Of a DNA stretch of 64,000 nt, positions 1 to 13,599 are shown in pieces. How positions within the stretch are numbered: position 1 is the stretch's first letter; every line of letters starts with the position of its first letter. This stretch comes from Brachypodius melanocephalos (lineage: Eukaryota > Chordata > Aves > Passeriformes > Pycnonotidae), in the NCBI GenBank assembly GCA_013398615.1, contig VZSR01000520.1:26290539-26354538 (forward strand), in the 5' to 3' direction. A program made the translations under genes and the position numbers. The notes below the pieces were generated by a model that saw only the letters and a program-made list of their open reading frames with translations, was not told the origin of the DNA and did no database searches.

Positions 1-3000
1 ACAAAAAACCCACAGCAACCAAAAAAGCACCGCCAGTTTTATTTTCTTTCAAGTTTTAACCTGAAACTTGTAATGAAACGTAAAAAGTTGAGAATGTATG
101 GATTGAACTCACCGTATTCATGTTTAAAACCCGCCCATCCCCTGTCCAGGAGTGCTGAGCGCACCGTTACGATTGTGTGCGTGCTCTGGCGTGCTGCCCA
201 GGCCGTTGCCAGCTGCAAAGGGTCACACTCCTTTCTGAGAAGCTGTCATCAGGGGGAGTGGGGCATGTTCCCTCATGGTGACCTCGGGCCAAAGGTCCAT
301 GCAGTGCCACGTTCACAGAAGCTCATCATGGTTTGAACAGCTTCTGAACATGGTAGATGCAGATCCATTTTCATATAGTAAAATAGCAATAAAACTGATA
401 GAATTGGTCACGACTGCTTCCCAGTGGCCCTGAAAAGACAAGATTAGGATCACCCTTGCAGAATACATGACATAAATGTGTGATGATTGATACTCTTACA
501 CAAATATGCACTCTACATTCCACACACTGTTGAAAAATATAGTGGTTTCCCAAAGATTTCAAAGGATGGAAACTGTTTTACTTGTTCATGAACTAAGTAT
601 TAACAGAACTAATTTTAGAAACAAACTTAAAAGAAAAAACATTAAGATGCAAAAATGGAAGGCTGTTTTGGTACTACTCTAATTTATTGCCTGAATAAAT
701 TTGGACTTTGTTCATGACTATTTGGCTCACTGATGTGGTGCCCCTGTTTCACAGGTTTTATGATCAGGAGATAAAATCAGTCTGTGAGAAATGAGGCTAC
801 TGGAGTGCATGTAAGTCTAAGTAGCTGTAGATATCAATTTAGATGCTGTACTCTTTAGAAGCAAGATTTCATGCATGTTTAAGTAAAATCAAAAAGTTGA
901 TTCATTTCTTCACTAGAAATAAAACAACAAGCAGTGTGGTCTCCATCAATACATGTTCATAGCACGAAAATCACCCCATTTGGTTCTTTAACAGGGTATA
1001 TAAAATTATCAGCTTTGTTTCTTCCACTTTAGACAGGGAAAATTTTCCATCACCCCTAACAATCTACCAGTGTGTGGAGTGCAAGATAGTAATTAAATGT
1101 TGAGCAGAACACCAAGAAGAATTGGGTGAAATCCTAATATACATGTGTGGAAGCTTTGCCTCCTTCAGATGTAGAAAAGGAGAAAAGTTGTTAAAATGAG
1201 TGACAGAAATACTTTGCTATGCTTACATACAGAAGTTTTAAAAACTTCACGGAAGTCAAACCACGACACAGCTGTTGTAATATTTGAAAGTGGATGTCTC
1301 CGTAAGGTTAAAGTTGGTATGTCAGCACAAGGCTAGGAAATTATATGAAATTTGGTTATGTTCATTTTTTCACTAAATTTGTGTTTGATAGAACAAGCTA
1401 CCTTGGTTTTAAATTTCAACTAAAACATTTCTAATTAACACTTAGCTGTTTTGGTCAGTAGATAATCAGTATGAAAATTGATAGTGTCTCCTCTACTTCT
1501 CTTCTAAGATTTTCTTGGTATAGACAGGACACAAAAAAAGTTCTATTAAAATACTAAATATTGAGTTACATTTAATAGGATCTGCACCCTTCTACATCTT
1601 TCATCAACAGATCTCAGAACACATTTAAAAGAAAATTTGAGAGTACTTTGTCCTTAAGTTGACAGAAGTGCCTAAATGAGCATTAGACTATATGGATGTC
1701 CAGATGTGGGGCAGCTCTGTGTAGGAAGGCAGTGGCAAACATCTTGGGGGGCTGCAGCCTTTTCAGTGAACTTTTCATCAGATTGATGACCGCTAGGAAG
1801 GTCTGAAAGATCTAGTCCTTGCTAATTTACAGTTCACAGGGATTCATTCTCAGCTGTCCAAGATAATCAATTGCCACTGTAAGAATAAAAGTCTATAGCA
1901 AAGTTGTCATTTGGTGTCATTTATTTGCTCAGTAGTTGCTTTGAGACAAGTTATAAAGTCATATCAGCAACAAATTTTATATATACAAAAGAAGTTTTGT
2001 AGTCCTTAACAAAAATACTGTTCCTGTTGAACTGCTTTGGAAACTAACACTTGGCTCTTGGGCCCAAAATCTGGAAAAATCTCTAGAACTGTGTACAGCT
2101 TCCATGGACTATACTGGAGAGTCAACAAAACTGAATTGTACCATCCTAAGTTACTTTAGGGTTTTGCTGTTGTGAATTGCAGTGATATTCAGCTGTGCAG
2201 AAAGGAGAGTGACTCCCTTGGAGACAAAGAGGAACCTGTGGAGTTTCAGAGCATCTGAAGATACATGTGACAATGAACAGATTTCTAGGAGAACTGTTTT
2301 AGGGAATGGGGCTCAGAAAGATTAGTGTGGTCTTAGGGACAGACTGTTCCCACAGGGGATATTATCCCATGGAGACAGCTGTGTTGTGTGCAGTAAGCAC
2401 AATGAAGGCAGTCAAGGTTCTGCTGACACTTCCCTAGGGGTGCGGGATTCCTTGCCTGGTGCACATACATGCACTGCCAAGACAGAGATTCTCACACGGG
2501 CCTTTAGACCATCTTACTGCTTGGGGCCAGAAATCTCCCATACTGATGATTTTCCGTAATTCAACAGGTGCCCATGGAAGGCAGCCAGATAAATATTGAT
2601 CAGCCCAGCTGTGGCCAAGAGGGGTGGTGCTGTATGTGCCAGTCAAGTGGGCAAAGGGAAAGAGAGGTCAGGACAGAAAGGGAGGGAGGGAAGGAAGGTA
2701 GAGGTGACCATGCTTTGCAAATCCTTGCAAGATCTTGAGATTCCATCTGGCTGTGTGGTCCCAGCAGACAGGGAACCACTGGCCTGCATTTCCACAGAGA
2801 ACTGGAAGCCAGTCTTTAATACCATACCCAGGCTTGCCAACAACTAAGGCCTGACTGTGCCCAATGTCATCTCTGATTTACACAGGCAATCAAATCTCAG
2901 CCTAAGTCATTCACAGAATCTGCTTGTTGGACTACTTTCAGTGTTTCTGTACATCCTTAATAGAGTGAGGGACCTATCACAGGTGCGTGAACCAGGGCTG

Positions 3001-6000
3001 GTAGCTCAGCTGGTAGCTGCACCTCTGCTGGAAGAGCTGAGACTAAGTCTGGAATACCAGGTCAGGCAGAGCAGGAGAAGCAGACCCCTAGAGTGAAAAG
3101 ATGGCAGGTAGCCCCCACAGCCAAGTGCTGTACCTTTGGAGCTGGGTCCGCAAAAATCCCTGGGTTGGGCTGCCTGCTGTCAGGCAGTAGAATCACATCT
3201 CACAGTTTTGTGTCATTTCTGTGGGATCCTGGGTGCATTGACACTGCTCTGGGACATGAACCAAAGCACAGAAAGTGAAGCCAGATGGAAGACTGGCTTT
3301 AAAATGCACCCTCACCTTAAAGAAAACACAACTGTAGATGCATCCTGAGTGAAATTTGCCTCAGGAGTTTGCTCTTCAGAGGTATCTGTCTGCCTGGCTT
3401 TTTGCGCAGGGCAGGGCTCACTCCCCCATTCTGTCCCAAAGGCCCTGCAGATGAGACTAACTGCACCCATTTATAGTATTTTGGGACTGCAGTTTACTCC
3501 CCTCCTGAGAGCCTGAAGTGCAGGAGAAGCAAGGACAAAGATGCACAAACTCACCCTGCAATGTGTTAAGCAAAGGCTTGCCTAAGGGCTGTGCTGCAGG
3601 GATACCTGTGGGCAGTGAGAGGGACTGCTCATATCTGCACAGCTACAGCACCAAACGTTTGAATACAGCAACAACCACCACAGCACATACTGGAATGAAG
3701 GTCAGGAAGATTTGCAGTTTTGCTCTTCTTTGATCACATAATGGAGAAACTCAGCTCAATTGCTTTTCAAGCAGTTAAATGCCAGGCTTGCTCCACATTT
3801 TACCTGTCTGCTCAGGATAACTTTATTTCCCCAAAGCTCTAATATCCACTAGAGTGAGACTCTTATAAATCTGAACTACTTGTGCCTAAAGAAAATACAC
3901 TTTCATCAGTGGGTGTTTTTTTGAAATCCCACAAGACTTTTCTCAATAGTCCGATACAGCAAATCCACAACTGCCTGTTGTAACAATCCACCCTGTTTCC
4001 CAGTAATGGCACTGCCCTTGTAATTTTCCATTCATTGAAATCTGGTCTGCAAATGACCAGCTTTGCATGTTACAAGGTGTTTTCTCCAGAACTTTACCCT
4101 CACACAGCCTCACTTCCTGTAGAGCCAACTAGAGCTACCTACTATCTCATTAAAAGTTTGTTGGTTTTTTTTTTTTTCAGTTCTATTGACATTTTATCCT
4201 CTTAGAGCTCTTCCAAAACCACCTGCTGCAGGTGTCTAACTAGGTGCTATGACTGTTGCTTTCCACTAGTAGTAAAGCAAGCTGAGGTCTGGCAGGCTGA
4301 ACCACATATTACCCTCTTGACCCAGGATGTGTAGGAGATATACCACCACCTGTCATAGGCATGTCCTGTTCCCTCCTTCTGCCCCACCCCCTGCTTGCAA
4401 AGCCTGTAAGTTATGTCTTTAGTTCCTATCCAGTTACTCTTTTACCTAAATTATTGATGTACAGCACAGGTACCTATCTAGCTAGCTGCCATGTCAATTT
4501 ATGGTGGTTATAATATGTGCCTGTAGCATATTTCAACCCAAAGAAAAAGCTTTAAAAAGATTGAAAAGTTATTACACATCATAAATGTGAGAAACCCTAT
4601 AGAATCAACATACAAAAAAGCAGATGGCAGGCTCCTCATTCTTGACTTACTCTTGCTTTCCTGGTGCACTTGCCCTAGGAAATCTGCATATCAACCACAG
4701 CCACATCAATTGCAGCAGTCCTTGGTTTGTTACACCTGAAACCCCAGGACTTCAGGTGGAGCTACAGATGTGTGGGGAATTACAGATACATGATGAAGGG
4801 CTCCACAGATGATCTGTTGAACTTTGGTTTTGGTTTGTCTTCTTTCAGCTTCAGACCAATAGGTCTCAGTGTGCTTCCTTTTCCTGAGAACTCAAAGAGA
4901 AATTTACTACCCAAAATCCTTCCCGATTTTGGTATCTGGGGACCATGAGCAGATTATATTTAATCTTCTTTTGGATGAACTGAACAGGGTGAGTTTCTGA
5001 TATCACTTATCAGGTATTGCTCAGACAGTAAGGCATTTCTAATTCTCGGGCATGCAGATGCTTGACTTGTAGACAACACCCTTTTCCTGCACTCAGATGT
5101 GGTCTATATAGAGCTGATGTTTCCCTGCTGGTTTTGTGCACATTCCTGATTTCAAGGAGCATGCTCGGTCTCTAAGTCACAGCATCACCCCAGGACTTCA
5201 TGCTTGGTGTCAGTTCCAGAGATCCATTCAGAGTATGTGTATTTCCATTCCTCAAGAATTTCTGGATGTGGAAGAGACTAGACAGAAAACTATTTGAGGC
5301 AGAAAACAGTAATAAAAGGGTCATATTAAAACAAAAAAAAAACAAGAAAAACCCCAAAAAAACAACGACATCAAAAAAAAGTGGTAAAATAGATTTAGGA
5401 AGCTCATTTTAGTGAACTCTGCTTCACTAAAACTGATGCCTCCATCCTAGATTTTTGTTGCTAGACCATGAATCTTGCCTGTCACAACCATCTGAAAGTC
5501 AGAATTGCTGAAGCCAGGTAGATGTCTTGTAAAGCTGCTGAAAAAAAAAAAAAAAACCAACCCCAAAGTGATTGTGTACCTAATCTTGTTGGTTTAGTTG
5601 TGTTCCATGGTGATTTTAATTATACTGTAATTTGAGCTAAGTCAAAGGATGGTAAGAATAGTGGCTGGGTAGAGGTTAGTGGAATGTCAATGAAAAGAAG
5701 TGATTTGGGGGGCAGATCTGATGGGCTGGAATACTGCTGTGCTCCCAGAGTGGGGGTGAGGCTTTTCTTGGCATGAGTATGACAGGGAGGGAGCAATGCC
5801 AAGAGGCAGTTAGGGCTGGCAGGAAGGGATGACAGTTGCTGAGTAGGAAAAGTTATACTGCACTGTTCATGAAAAGGAGGTGAGAAACACTGCACTGATG
5901 CTGGTTAAGAAGGAAGAGGTCAAAAATAGGACTCAAAGATGTCAGGAAGGATATCAAAGGAACAAAATTGCAGAGCTGAATACCAGCACTGAGTATCTGC

Positions 6001-9000
6001 CTTCCCTAGCAGGCACTTCTCATCTGTGAAGATGAACCCCGAATTCATTTGACTTTTGTTCTATCTGGCAGCAGTCTCTGCCCTCATGGCTAGAGAAGTG
6101 TCCAGGTGGTAATTTAACTTTCGAGTCCATCAATAATTTGATCATCAGCTGCATTTGACCACCAGCTATGGCACTAATGGACTTTAAGCTACTGTTCTTC
6201 AAGTAAGAAATGTTTTGTGCTCTGAAACATTTAAATGTTGTTTGGGTGGACTGACATGAAGTAGTGTTGGGTTTTGACCAAAGTATTCCTAAGAATGTTA
6301 CCACAATGCTTAAAGTACTCCTAGCACACCTACCTTGGACTCTACAGCCATAAGATGTGTGAAGCAAACATTCTTAAATCCGTGCTGCAGCCTTCTAATG
6401 GTAATAAGGAGCTACTGAGAGTCAATATTAAGCACTCGTTGTACTGAAAGGCTAAAATTTTTTATTTTGGTGGGGGAAAAGAGACAATGTTCATAAAACA
6501 AAGGCTATCTTTTGTGGATTTGTGTTGTGTACTATGTATAGGGCACATAAGTCTTACTACTGAAGTGGGAAAAGGTAGTTTGTGCTGGCATGTAACATAT
6601 TTTGATGTCTCATGTATCTTTAAAGACAAAAGCAGGCACAGGGATGACAAATGCCCTGAGCATGGCAGAACTGACTGCTTCTCCCTAGCTAGAGAGCAGA
6701 CTGTGGGAGGAGGTTCTGTGTACTCTTTTGAGAGCCAGGAACTCCCCCACAGCAGATTTGTACTATCTCACAGGATCAAGACCACAGATTTCCACATTGA
6801 TTTTCAAGAGCTCTTGTCATACCAAAGAAAAGCCAGCATTAAATGTGTACCACCTTTGCCCCTGCACTTTGGGGAGCTCTTATCACAGGAGAGACCACAT
6901 TTCTGCTTTCAAATTTTGGGAGGGCACAGAATCTCTTGCACTTTCTTACAGTGCCCTGGAACACCAGCTCTAAAGCAGAAAAGCAAAGACGGACAGATTG
7001 CAAAATAAATTCTATGATTTGCTTTGTGAAGAAGTTGATCCAACTTTTTTTTTCCTTTTTACTTTTCTTCCTCCACTCCAACAAAAGCAGGCTAAGAGTA
7101 GCTACCTGGAAGCCTTGTTGTGTTTTCCTTTAGTTATAGCACCAGGCTTCATAGATTTAATAGAAAAGTTCATATTCTAGTTCCTTCTGTTACATACTTG
7201 CGTAGATTAGATGTTAATTTGCCTTTTTTACAAGGGTAAAGGTAATGATTTCTGAGCCACACAAATGAAGAAGTGTGTCGTTTTAATAAAAATTACCTGA
7301 ATTCTCTGTATTATTTCCATAATCCCTTTTCCCACTCCTGTATATCAGCATTTTTTCTGTATAGACTCTGTGGCATGTAAGCAGTCTTGCTTTTGCTACA
7401 GCCATTTCTTGACAGCAGGATCAATCCTGCTCCTGCCAGGTGCTGAAATTGCTGAACTCACTCTGGCTGAATAAAAGCTGTGGGTGCGACACCCGCAGCT
7501 CTTGGCTCCCCTCTGTGGAATGCTACATTTGTATTAACATGTATCTTTCTTTGTGATTTTTTTTTTAACTGAAAATGATGGCCTTTAAAACCTCTTCCTG
7601 GAGAGAGAGAGAGAGTGAGTGAGGTTGAGAGAGGGGAAAAAAATACACTCCCCTTGGAATTTAACCTTAATTTGAACCAAGATCAGTGAAAGAAAAGCAC
7701 TTTCGTGCATTGTTCACCAGCTCCACCCAGCCAGCCCCTTATCTAACCTGAGTCTCTATTGCCTATAGCTTTGTAACTTTTGCAGTAGTGCTCTCCACAT
7801 GCTCTTACATGCTTTGAAACCAACCTGGAGACACTGTGACATTATAATACCAAGAAATACTGGTGATCCCATTTTGCAAATCCTTGGACTGCACAGTGCA
7901 GCATCAGGGACTGTCCTTCCACAGGTTTATAAAGGGCCGAGTGTGTATTGCAAATAAATAGCAGTGGCTATTTCTGACCCCTGGCAAAGGTGACAGCAGC
8001 TTCTGAAGCCCCTGAGTCAGCCTCCCTATACTCCCCAAACCAGGAGATGTTTAAGCATAAGTAACTCTTCATTTCAAGCTGATTCCTTGGACTTCTTTTG
8101 CCTTTTAGAGGGAAGCAGACAGCCCTAAATTTGCATGACGTCAGCTCAAGGTCAAATCCAGCCTTAAACATACACATAAAAAAGCAAGCTTCCTTGTTTG
8201 CTGTTCAGAGGCGGACTTCCACTGTATGTCTCCTGTTGTCTGCACTGGAGGCAACAGCCAGTAGATTGCTTTCCTATTACTTTTTACTTCCTAGAAAAGG
8301 CAGACAGCTGCTCCAGGTGTGGTCCACCTTCATGTTGTCCCCCAACCCCTATCAGCCATCTGCTCCCTGCAGTAATCTCCCTTTCCTGGCATCCCTCAGT
8401 TCTCCTGACTTGTGAACACATGGTCCACTTTCCCCTGCTTACTGTCTGCTTTATATCCCTTACTTCCACGTCCTCAATCTTTCTTCCAAGTCCTCATTGC
8501 TCATCATTCTCATCCCTGCTTCATTCTCTACAGCCACAGGCCACCTCCCTGGTTCTCCAGGGTCTTGTGTGAGCCTGAATTCCCCACACTCACAGCCCTG
8601 AATTCCCCACACTCACAGCCCTTTGCACTAAGTGCTACCTCCCTTCACCTGCCTGCAGATGTGGCAGACATCTGGCAGATGACAATTGGCAGTGCCACCC
8701 CTGCTACCAAAATAGTGTCCATCATCTAACTCCTTAAACGCCTTAAACGCCTTAAAACTGAAGGCAGGAATCAGGCATTCACAATGGCTTCTTGAAATAG
8801 AGACCAAATACTGTGCAGCTCAGAAGGAAAGAGAGGATACTGTTAAATGCACCAGTGGCGTGCCATGTAACCTCCCTTCTTTTAACAACCATTGTCTGCT
8901 TTTTTAAAAAAGAGGTGTTTTGAAAAATGCCTTTTGGTTTTGTTCCAGATAGCCTAGTAATAAAACCCTTCAAGGAAATACTGCATTGTTATTGCTATCC

Positions 9001-9300
9001 TCGAGTGTTTGAAGGACCCCTTGGAAAGAGTGTCAACCAGGAGACAGGACAGAGGAAGCAGGAAAAATCAAAAAAAGAAATATCAGGGAGACACGGTCAA
9101 GCATGAATCATTTCTTTCGGTTGAGACTGAAGCAAGATCAGATTTCACATCCACCCTGGACGGGACTGGCATTTTCACACACACGACAAACCCGTTGGCA
9201 TGGCGGTGGCTTGATTTCATGATTATTACAGGGGCCATTGGCATATATTTAAGCCCGACTTAGATAAGGGGGACTGGGGGAGAGGGCGGTCTTCCATTTA
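1..9300. other. Intergenic DNA, no gene recognised
   Basis: Moderately AT-rich vertebrate-type sequence with short A or T runs (for example near 5330-5380 and 5540-5560) and a GA-rich stretch near 7600-7625. The open frames are short and overlap on both strands without a recognisable domain. The longest is a 173-codon plus-strand frame at 6487-7008. In vertebrates this flank of FOXA1 faces the 3' end of MIPOL1, but I could not recognise a MIPOL1 coiled-coil exon. Some stretches (about 2.4-3.7 kb) look like worn-out repeat DNA, though no family could be named. Confidence 0.6.
8575..8620. repeat. Two tandem copies of a 23-bp unit
   Basis: A 23-base unit beginning ctgaattccccacactcaca occurs twice back to back with no mismatch. 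Identity between the copies implies a recent local duplication. Confidence 0.85.
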
Positions 9301-9389
9301 TTTTAAGAAAACCACAGATCAGAAGAACAGTTAAAAATTAAATAAATAACCTTCCAGGCAGGTTGGCAGTTTTAGTGGATACCCACCCG

Positions 9390-10235
9390 CCGGGGAGCTG
9401 CATCCCCGGCGCCTCAGCGGTGGCTGGGAGCGCAAGTGGCCCCGCGGGGAGTGACGGCTGCCGCGGCCCCGCGGGGGGAGCGGGGGGAGGCGGCTCCGCG
9501 TCCCGGGGGCCGCCGCCGGGTGCCTCCAGCTGGCTCCGGGCTTCGGCTGGCAGCGGCAAGAGGAGGAGGAGGAGGAAGAATAAATCCTCCGGCGTGCAGA
9601 CGCGCTCCAGCCGCTGCCCGCCGTGCGGGGATTCCCTGACAGGGCGCTGCCCGCAGCTCTGGGCCGGAGTTCAGCAGCCGGAGCTGGCGAGGCGGGGGGC
9701 ACTCAACCCGCGCTTGTAGGAGCTGTGTGCGTGTGGCTTCCGACACGGTCACGGGCTGACACCTGTGCGGAACCCCCGGCAGTCTGCAGCGGGAGGGCTG
9801 GAGGGGAGCAGTCCCGCCGTACCGGGGAACGCTCCTCGGCCCGCCGCTCCCCTGCCCGCAGTCCCGGGGCCGATAATCCCCCGCCGCCGTCGGAAGGCGC
9901 ACACGCTCGGGGCTGTGAGTGCCCGCGGAGCGGGAGGGGCGGGCAGGGGAGGGGGAAATTCCCCTGGGCGGTGTGCGGGGTCCCCCGCCCAGCGCGCTCC
10001 GCCCGGGGCGCCGGGGCCGGCGGCGAGGCCCGGGAGCCGCCCGGGAGCCGCCCCGCTCGGGAGGGGCCGCGGCCGCCCGGACACCGGCGGGGAGGGAAAG
10101 GGAGGGGAGGGCGCCGGACGGGCAGCGCAGCCCGGTACCCGCCGCGATGGCAAACGTCTGCTCCGCCCCGGCTTTAATTCCTCCTCGGAGCATTTCGAGG
10201 CGTCCCTGTGTTTTGTAAGCCGAGCAATAAATTTG
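9390..10235. promoter_or_regulatory. CpG-rich island far downstream of FOXA1
   Basis: The sequence changes abruptly from AT-rich to strongly GC-rich with very frequent CpG, then returns to AT-rich at about 10.24 kb. Long open frames occur in several overlapping frames on both strands, which is the signature of GC-rich DNA and not of a gene. It lies about 12 kb beyond the FOXA1 polyadenylation end. It could be the promoter of an unannotated transcript or a developmental regulatory island. A TATA-like stretch (catatatttaag) lies just to the left near 9241-9252. No exon could be assigned. Confidence 0.6.
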
Positions 10236-10249
10236 TAATTAAAGCGGTG

Positions 10250-13200
10250 TTATATTGGAAAAATTTCTTTTTTTTTTTTTTTTTTCCCTACGTAGATCTT
10301 TAATTTTCTAAGTGTCCCGCTCCCTCATTCTGGCTCAGGCTGAACCTGTGCCAAACCGCAAAGCCTATGGAGCACAGGTCCTTGCAGCTGAGGAGAGCTC
10401 CAGCCTGTGTCTTCAGGAAATTAAAGAGCTCTGTGTCCTCGTGTGTCTGTGTATTGACTATTTTCATAGGGGTTTAGCTGCGGTTTGCAGCTCAATATTG
10501 AAAGACGTTATTGATACTTAGAGGGAAAAATTAAGAAAAATCTCTTTTTTTCCTTTTTACAAATGTTTTCTCAGTTGTTTCCCCTCTTCTTTTTTTCTTT
10601 TTTTTTTTTCCTTAGTAAGGTTACTGGCATGGGAACAGCACTGTCATACTTCACCTCATCAACATGTGCTGTGTATTTGTTGCACTGTTGAGGACCTGAT
10701 TGCTAAGAACTATTCAATCCAAAATACATATATTTTGATTATTGGATCTAAGATTTCCCAGTCACAAATGATTCACCTGGTTAAGTACAGTGACCTTCCT
10801 CTTTCTGAAATTACAAAATTTAAAAGGTATTACTCCTTTCCATGCATGTCTTATCTGGTTAATATATACCATAGCTTTTTCTATTCTATTCCAGCATTTC
10901 TAGTATGAAGACAATATATAAAATGAGAACATATTAATATGTATTAAAGTCTTGCATGTTACCAGAAACTTAAAGGAGATGGCAAACTTTTTGGCCATGA
11001 CAGTAGACTAAAATGTCTTCTCAGATGAATATGTATCTGCCAAAAACTTAAGAACTACTCTGCTAGATAACCCTATTATAAGACAATATGTGAAAAACAC
11101 TGTATCCTTTCTTTATTTTTAGTGAAAGAAACGGATTTTCATAGGATCAAGGTGAGTCTGGAAGCTCATACACTTTTTCCAATCTTTAAAAATCTGAACT
11201 AGTGCTTAAAAATATTGCAAGTCTCTTGCAGTCCCATCCTATAAAGTGCTGTGTATCTCTTAGAGGCACTTAGAACAGCTATTATTTAATCAGGTCTTAT
11301 TTACTTAGTACATTCCAGTAACCCCTAGGTTGTAGCCTTCTCTGTAACAGAACAAAACAGAAACAACAGCTCCGTGACAGACCTGGTGACGAAATGTTGG
11401 AAGTACCTCTGAAGACCTCTTGCTTCTGGCACTAAGGTATTCCCAGCCTTCTTGAGCACGGCAGAGGCCCATGCTGTTGTCTTCTCAGGAGGCTGCATTA
11501 AGCAGGTGACCTCTCAGTGCACCCCTCCCCTGGGGAAGTTTTGAGCCCGTTTCTGTGTGTGCTTGTGTTTGTGCTCGTTTGTGTGTGTGTGTGCTCGTGC
11601 GTGAGAATGTTCCAGTGAGGAAGAAACTGATCAGCAGGTTGGTCTCCCCCTGATTCCTAGAAGCAGCAAAAGGAAACCCACTAATCTATGCTGCTGGTAA
11701 TGGAAGAGAAGAAACTATCTGCATCCCAGAGTCCTCCCAGCCACCCTTGAGCAACCTTAAACACCTCTTTCCCTTCGTTATTAGTATTAAGAGTGTGAAC
11801 TCTATGGCTTTGTTTAAGGAAGAAGAATTTGGAGATTACATTCATTCAGCAGAGCATTGCTGAATGGTTGGTTGTCTCACCTAACCATCCTGGATCTTGA
11901 GTTGTTTGACCTAGTGGCTTGCACTCATATGGGCAGGCAACAGATGTTTACTGCACCAACTTGTATGTCCCTCACTTGCATTCATTTAATTTTTGAGGAA
12001 ATGGTGATCTGAGCAAGCCATTCCCACCTTTGCTGTTGTCAAAGCAGCCCGAAAAGGTGAGGGGATGAGCAGGGATATCTGAGGGTGAAGGAGCCAGGCT
12101 AAGGTCACCCATGTCTCTGCTCATGGTGCCCCACACCCGAGGGGGTGGTGGGAGCCCAGGAGACACACACACCCCCAGGCCCTCCAGCCCCATTTTGTCT
12201 GTCACTGGTAATGCCCTGGCCAGTTTGGTGACAGGCTAAAGCTGGTGTGTTGAAGCTCAGGATCCATTTGTTGTTGGGTTCATTTTCAAAGATGGAAATG
12301 TTCTGAGTGGCTTTGCCTGCCATGTGTACACGGGTTGTTCATTCTGCTGAAACACCCAAGGAAACCCAGGAGTGTGTGTCCCTCAGCCACCCCTGCTTGG
12401 CAGAGGTGAGGGGCGAAGGCTGGGCCACCACAACGCTCTGCCAGTGCCCAGCCACTGGAAAATAAAGAAGGTCTTTTTTCAAAACCTGTCTGGTTTTTTA
12501 CCGTTTCTACTTGAATTTAGGTTATGCTGGTAATTTGGTTGGGGGAGGGTGGGGCGGAATCAGCTGTCATTCCAAATTAATGTGATAGTTTGAAATACAA
12601 TAACTTTTGTACCAATCTCAGTGGAAAAACAGAATACTAAAAATTAGATTTACACAGTTGCTTTTGACCTCTGTCTGTTAAATCGTGATTAGGGGAAAAA
12701 AAAAGAAAAAAAAAACAAACCACCAAACATGAAATTCCATTTAATTTGGAATTTCTCTTGTGTTTATTTTTACTTTGCACTACATAGCATTACATGCAAT
12801 TTTTTCTCTGGAAGGGATGAAGGGCACGAAACCCTGAAGAGATTTAAACCAGAAAGAAATTCAAGCTGAGTGTGACTTGACCACTCAAGTAATGTCTGAG
12901 TGGTCCAGGGAGCTTGAGATGGTGCTGTGTCCTGCTTTTTACTAGAAAGAAATCTGGCGTGAAAGCAGGATCTTTGTTGCCTAGGAATTAAGTTGTTGCT
13001 GCTGCTTATTCCTTACCTGAACTCCTAATCCCCTGTTTGTGCTATGGCACAAAACAAATTATTTCACATAGACCAAAGGACAGCCTTGTAACAATTAAAG
13101 TCTATTGTGTAAAAGTATAAACGGCATATTGATCGTTAAGGTAAGCAGACTTGTAAAGAGTAATTCTTGCACATGGACTATACGGTCATTTAATGTACAC

Positions 13201-13590
13201 TTTGGAGAAGTCATTATGCGTGAGGAGGTAAATTGCAGACTGAAATTCTTAGTTAGCCAGTTAGCGTGTGTGCTTGGTCTAAACAGACCCCAGCAGAAAC
13301 AATGTGAGGTCTACCCCTACTTTTGCAGAAAGCACAAGTATTTTAATACTGCTTTCCCTGGGAATAAACACCTTATTCTAAATTTCTTTAAAATTCTTAA
13401 ACAAATAAGGAGCCCTTTCCTCTAAAATAAATAAAATTTTTTAAAAAATATTTTAAACACCGTGAAAAAACCACCTCTATGACACTTTACAAAGTGGGAA
13501 ATATTCTGAATCCTTGAACCTCGGACTCTGCTGAGGTCCATGTAATCTCAGTCACACTCATTAGGAAAAGAAAAAAAAAATCTACCCCCT
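10250..13590. other. Intergenic DNA, no gene recognised
   Basis: AT-rich DNA with T runs near 10267-10287 and 10590-10610, a GT-rich microsatellite-like tract near 11554-11603, and an A-rich tract near 12690-12720. No exon, RNA gene or repeat family was recognised. Confidence 0.55.
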
Positions 13591-13599
13591 GCTCAGGGA

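Noticed and set aside
3002..3013. Exact match to a tRNA A-box (TAGCTCAGCTGG)
   Set aside because: No B-box, acceptor-stem pairing or anticodon arm follows, so it is not a tRNA gene. It may be a relic of a tRNA-derived repeat, but this cannot be shown.
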